The notes beneath the pieces are model-generated. The model saw nothing but the letters and a program-made list of their open reading frames with translations, did no database searches and was not told where the DNA came from. Below are positions 63,027 to 64,000 of a stretch of DNA of 64,000 bases, piece after piece. Positions within the stretch are counted from its first letter, which is position 1. Each line of letters starts with the position of its first letter. The DNA is from Mytilinidion resinicola (lineage: Eukaryota > Ascomycota > Dothideomycetes > Mytilinidiales > Mytilinidiaceae): contig NW_022985438.1 in assembly GCF_010093595.1 (NCBI RefSeq), positions 1,946,785-2,010,784 of the forward strand. Reading direction: 5' to 3'. A program made the position numbers and the translations under genes.

Positions 63027-64000
63027 TCAGGGCTTGTTGAGTTTCCATTCTGCGACCCTGACGAGAATGCCACCCCAGACAGCATTCGTGTATCCTTCAT
63101 CGTCATCGTATCCGTTATTTCTGTTACCGCCTGGCGTCTTGCCTGTAGATGGACTAGAAGACAACGTCTCGACAGTAGGAGCCTTGTAATTGGACTGGCC
63201 GGATTTCTGGCCGTCGGCATCAGGGTTTGGAGCAGAGTTATTAGCGTCTTGAGGTGGAATATCCGTCGGAAGGGATCCAAGAGGAACGGGAAAACCATAA
63301 CCGTAGGCGAATGACTGCGGGGGGACGTCTGGGTGTGCCATTTGCATTACCATCCCGGTTTGTTGCTGAGGGACGGTGGACCATGGCATATATGTATTGC
63401 CAGCTTGCATACTTGTAACTCCAGCATTGCCCCAAAGGGCATTGTTGTCGGCAGTTTTGTCCTTGGTATCATTCTCGACGGCTTCAAGAATGGTGTCCAG
63501 CTTGTTCTCATTTGATTGCTTGCCCTGTTTGCCCTGCTTGCCTTTCTTACCCTTCTTGCCCTCTCCCGTATTCGGTGCACCCTTTCCTTTGCCTTTCTGC
63601 TTCTTAGTCGGGTTCTCTTTTGCAGACTCCTTGCCTGTAACCAATCCAGGTGGGGACGGTATTCCCAGTCCGCCACTCATCCACACATCAGCGTCGGAAG
63701 GAGGGGGCGATATATCCGGTGAAATGACAAGACCATCGTCATCATCATCGAAAATACCACCCCAAGCATGTCCATCGTTGCCCTCCTTCTTAGCCCACGT
63801 TGACGATGCGGGCTTCGTCTTCGCTTGCTTCTTCTGATTTGCTTGTCCCTGCTGCTTCTTCCCCTTTTTGCTTTTGGTCTGGTTGCGTTGACCACTATCA
63901 TCCCCATCAGGGTTCCCTTCATTCTCCGGCTCGGCATCCCAGTTACCCGAGCCAAGGTCATCGTCCTCCAGCTGCTCCTTCCTGGATTTGACTTTCGCGG
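63027..64000 (-). CDS. Lys/Gly/Gln-rich low-complexity protein, cut by window edge
   Basis: The minus-strand frame is open from the right edge to the TGA at 63027-63029, so at least 323 codons are visible and the 5' end lies outside. It has basic blocks (KSKKGKKQQGQ and KKGKKGKQGKQGKQ), an acidic Asp run, and Pro- and Gln-rich spacers. Four short tryptophan motifs recur (GNWDAE, AWGGIF, ALWGNA, AVWGGI). Repeated Trp-Gly motifs in a disordered chain recall Argonaute-hook or condensate proteins, but these are spaced differently and I do not claim it. The extreme C-terminus after AVWGG might be intron read-through. No family recognised. Confidence 0.6.
   Translation of the reverse strand, partial: AKVKSRKEQLEDDDLGSGNWDAEPENEGNPDGDDSGQRNQTKSKKGKKQQGQANQKKQAKTKPASSTWAKKEGNDGHAWGGIFDDDDDGLVISPDISPPPSDADVWMSGGLGIPSPPGLVTGKESAKENPTKKQKGKGKGAPNTGEGKKGKKGKQGKQGKQSNENKLDTILEAVENDTKDKTADNNALWGNAGVTSMQAGNTYMPWSTVPQQQTGMVMQMAHPDVPPQSFAYGYGFPVPLGSLPTDIPPQDANNSAPNPDADGQKSGQSNYKAPTVETLSSSPSTGKTPGGNRNNGYDDDEGYTNAVWGGILVRVAEWKLNKP

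Overview
The window looks like nuclear DNA of a filamentous ascomycete (Pezizomycotina; a Dothideomycete is my best guess but is not proven). The reasons are many short GT-AG introns of about 47-106 nt, usually with a CTAAC/CTGAC-like branch site, and a gene set with a class II hydrophobin, a GH55 exo-beta-1,3-glucanase, calcineurin A, a Pmp3-like proteolipid and other fungal families. I rebuilt exons by hand from splice signals, frame continuity and family knowledge. No alignment or search was run.

Left end (1-4.4 kb): the 3' part of a Ulp1-like cysteine protease gene, then a G/C-skewed repeat patch, then a degenerate tandem array of about twelve 162-bp units. From 4.7 to 6.1 kb there is an AIF/AMID-like FAD oxidoreductase. 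From 6.5 to 12 kb lies a decaying locus. A membrane-protein gene was hit by a 914-bp inverted-repeat element and also holds a 169-bp piece copied, in inverted orientation, from the neighbouring large conserved gene (9.2-12 kb).

Middle (13.6-42.4 kb): mostly ordinary genes. They are a PLP aminotransferase, secreted GH55 glucanase, a mitochondrial Mmc1-like protein, calcineurin A, Pmp3, an unknown acidic repeat protein, a mitochondrial PDK/BCKDK-type kinase, a USP7/Ubp15 deubiquitinase, a p24 cargo receptor, the hydrophobin and an acid-ceramidase-like amidase.

Right part (43.7-64 kb): a Tyr/Pro-rich protein, an Mpp6-type exosome cofactor joined to a zinc knuckle and divergent from complex I subunit NDUFS6, a YjbQ-family protein, an unknown Arg/Lys-rich protein, ribokinase, a broken MFS permease (two in-frame stops and a frameshift), an unknown Ser/Glu-rich protein, the insulysin Ste23, an EthD-domain protein and a Lys-rich gene cut by the right edge.

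No biosynthetic cluster, CRISPR array, tRNA or rRNA gene was recognised. The strongest candidates for something undescribed are the 162-bp array and the doubly disrupted locus at 6.5-8.6 kb.
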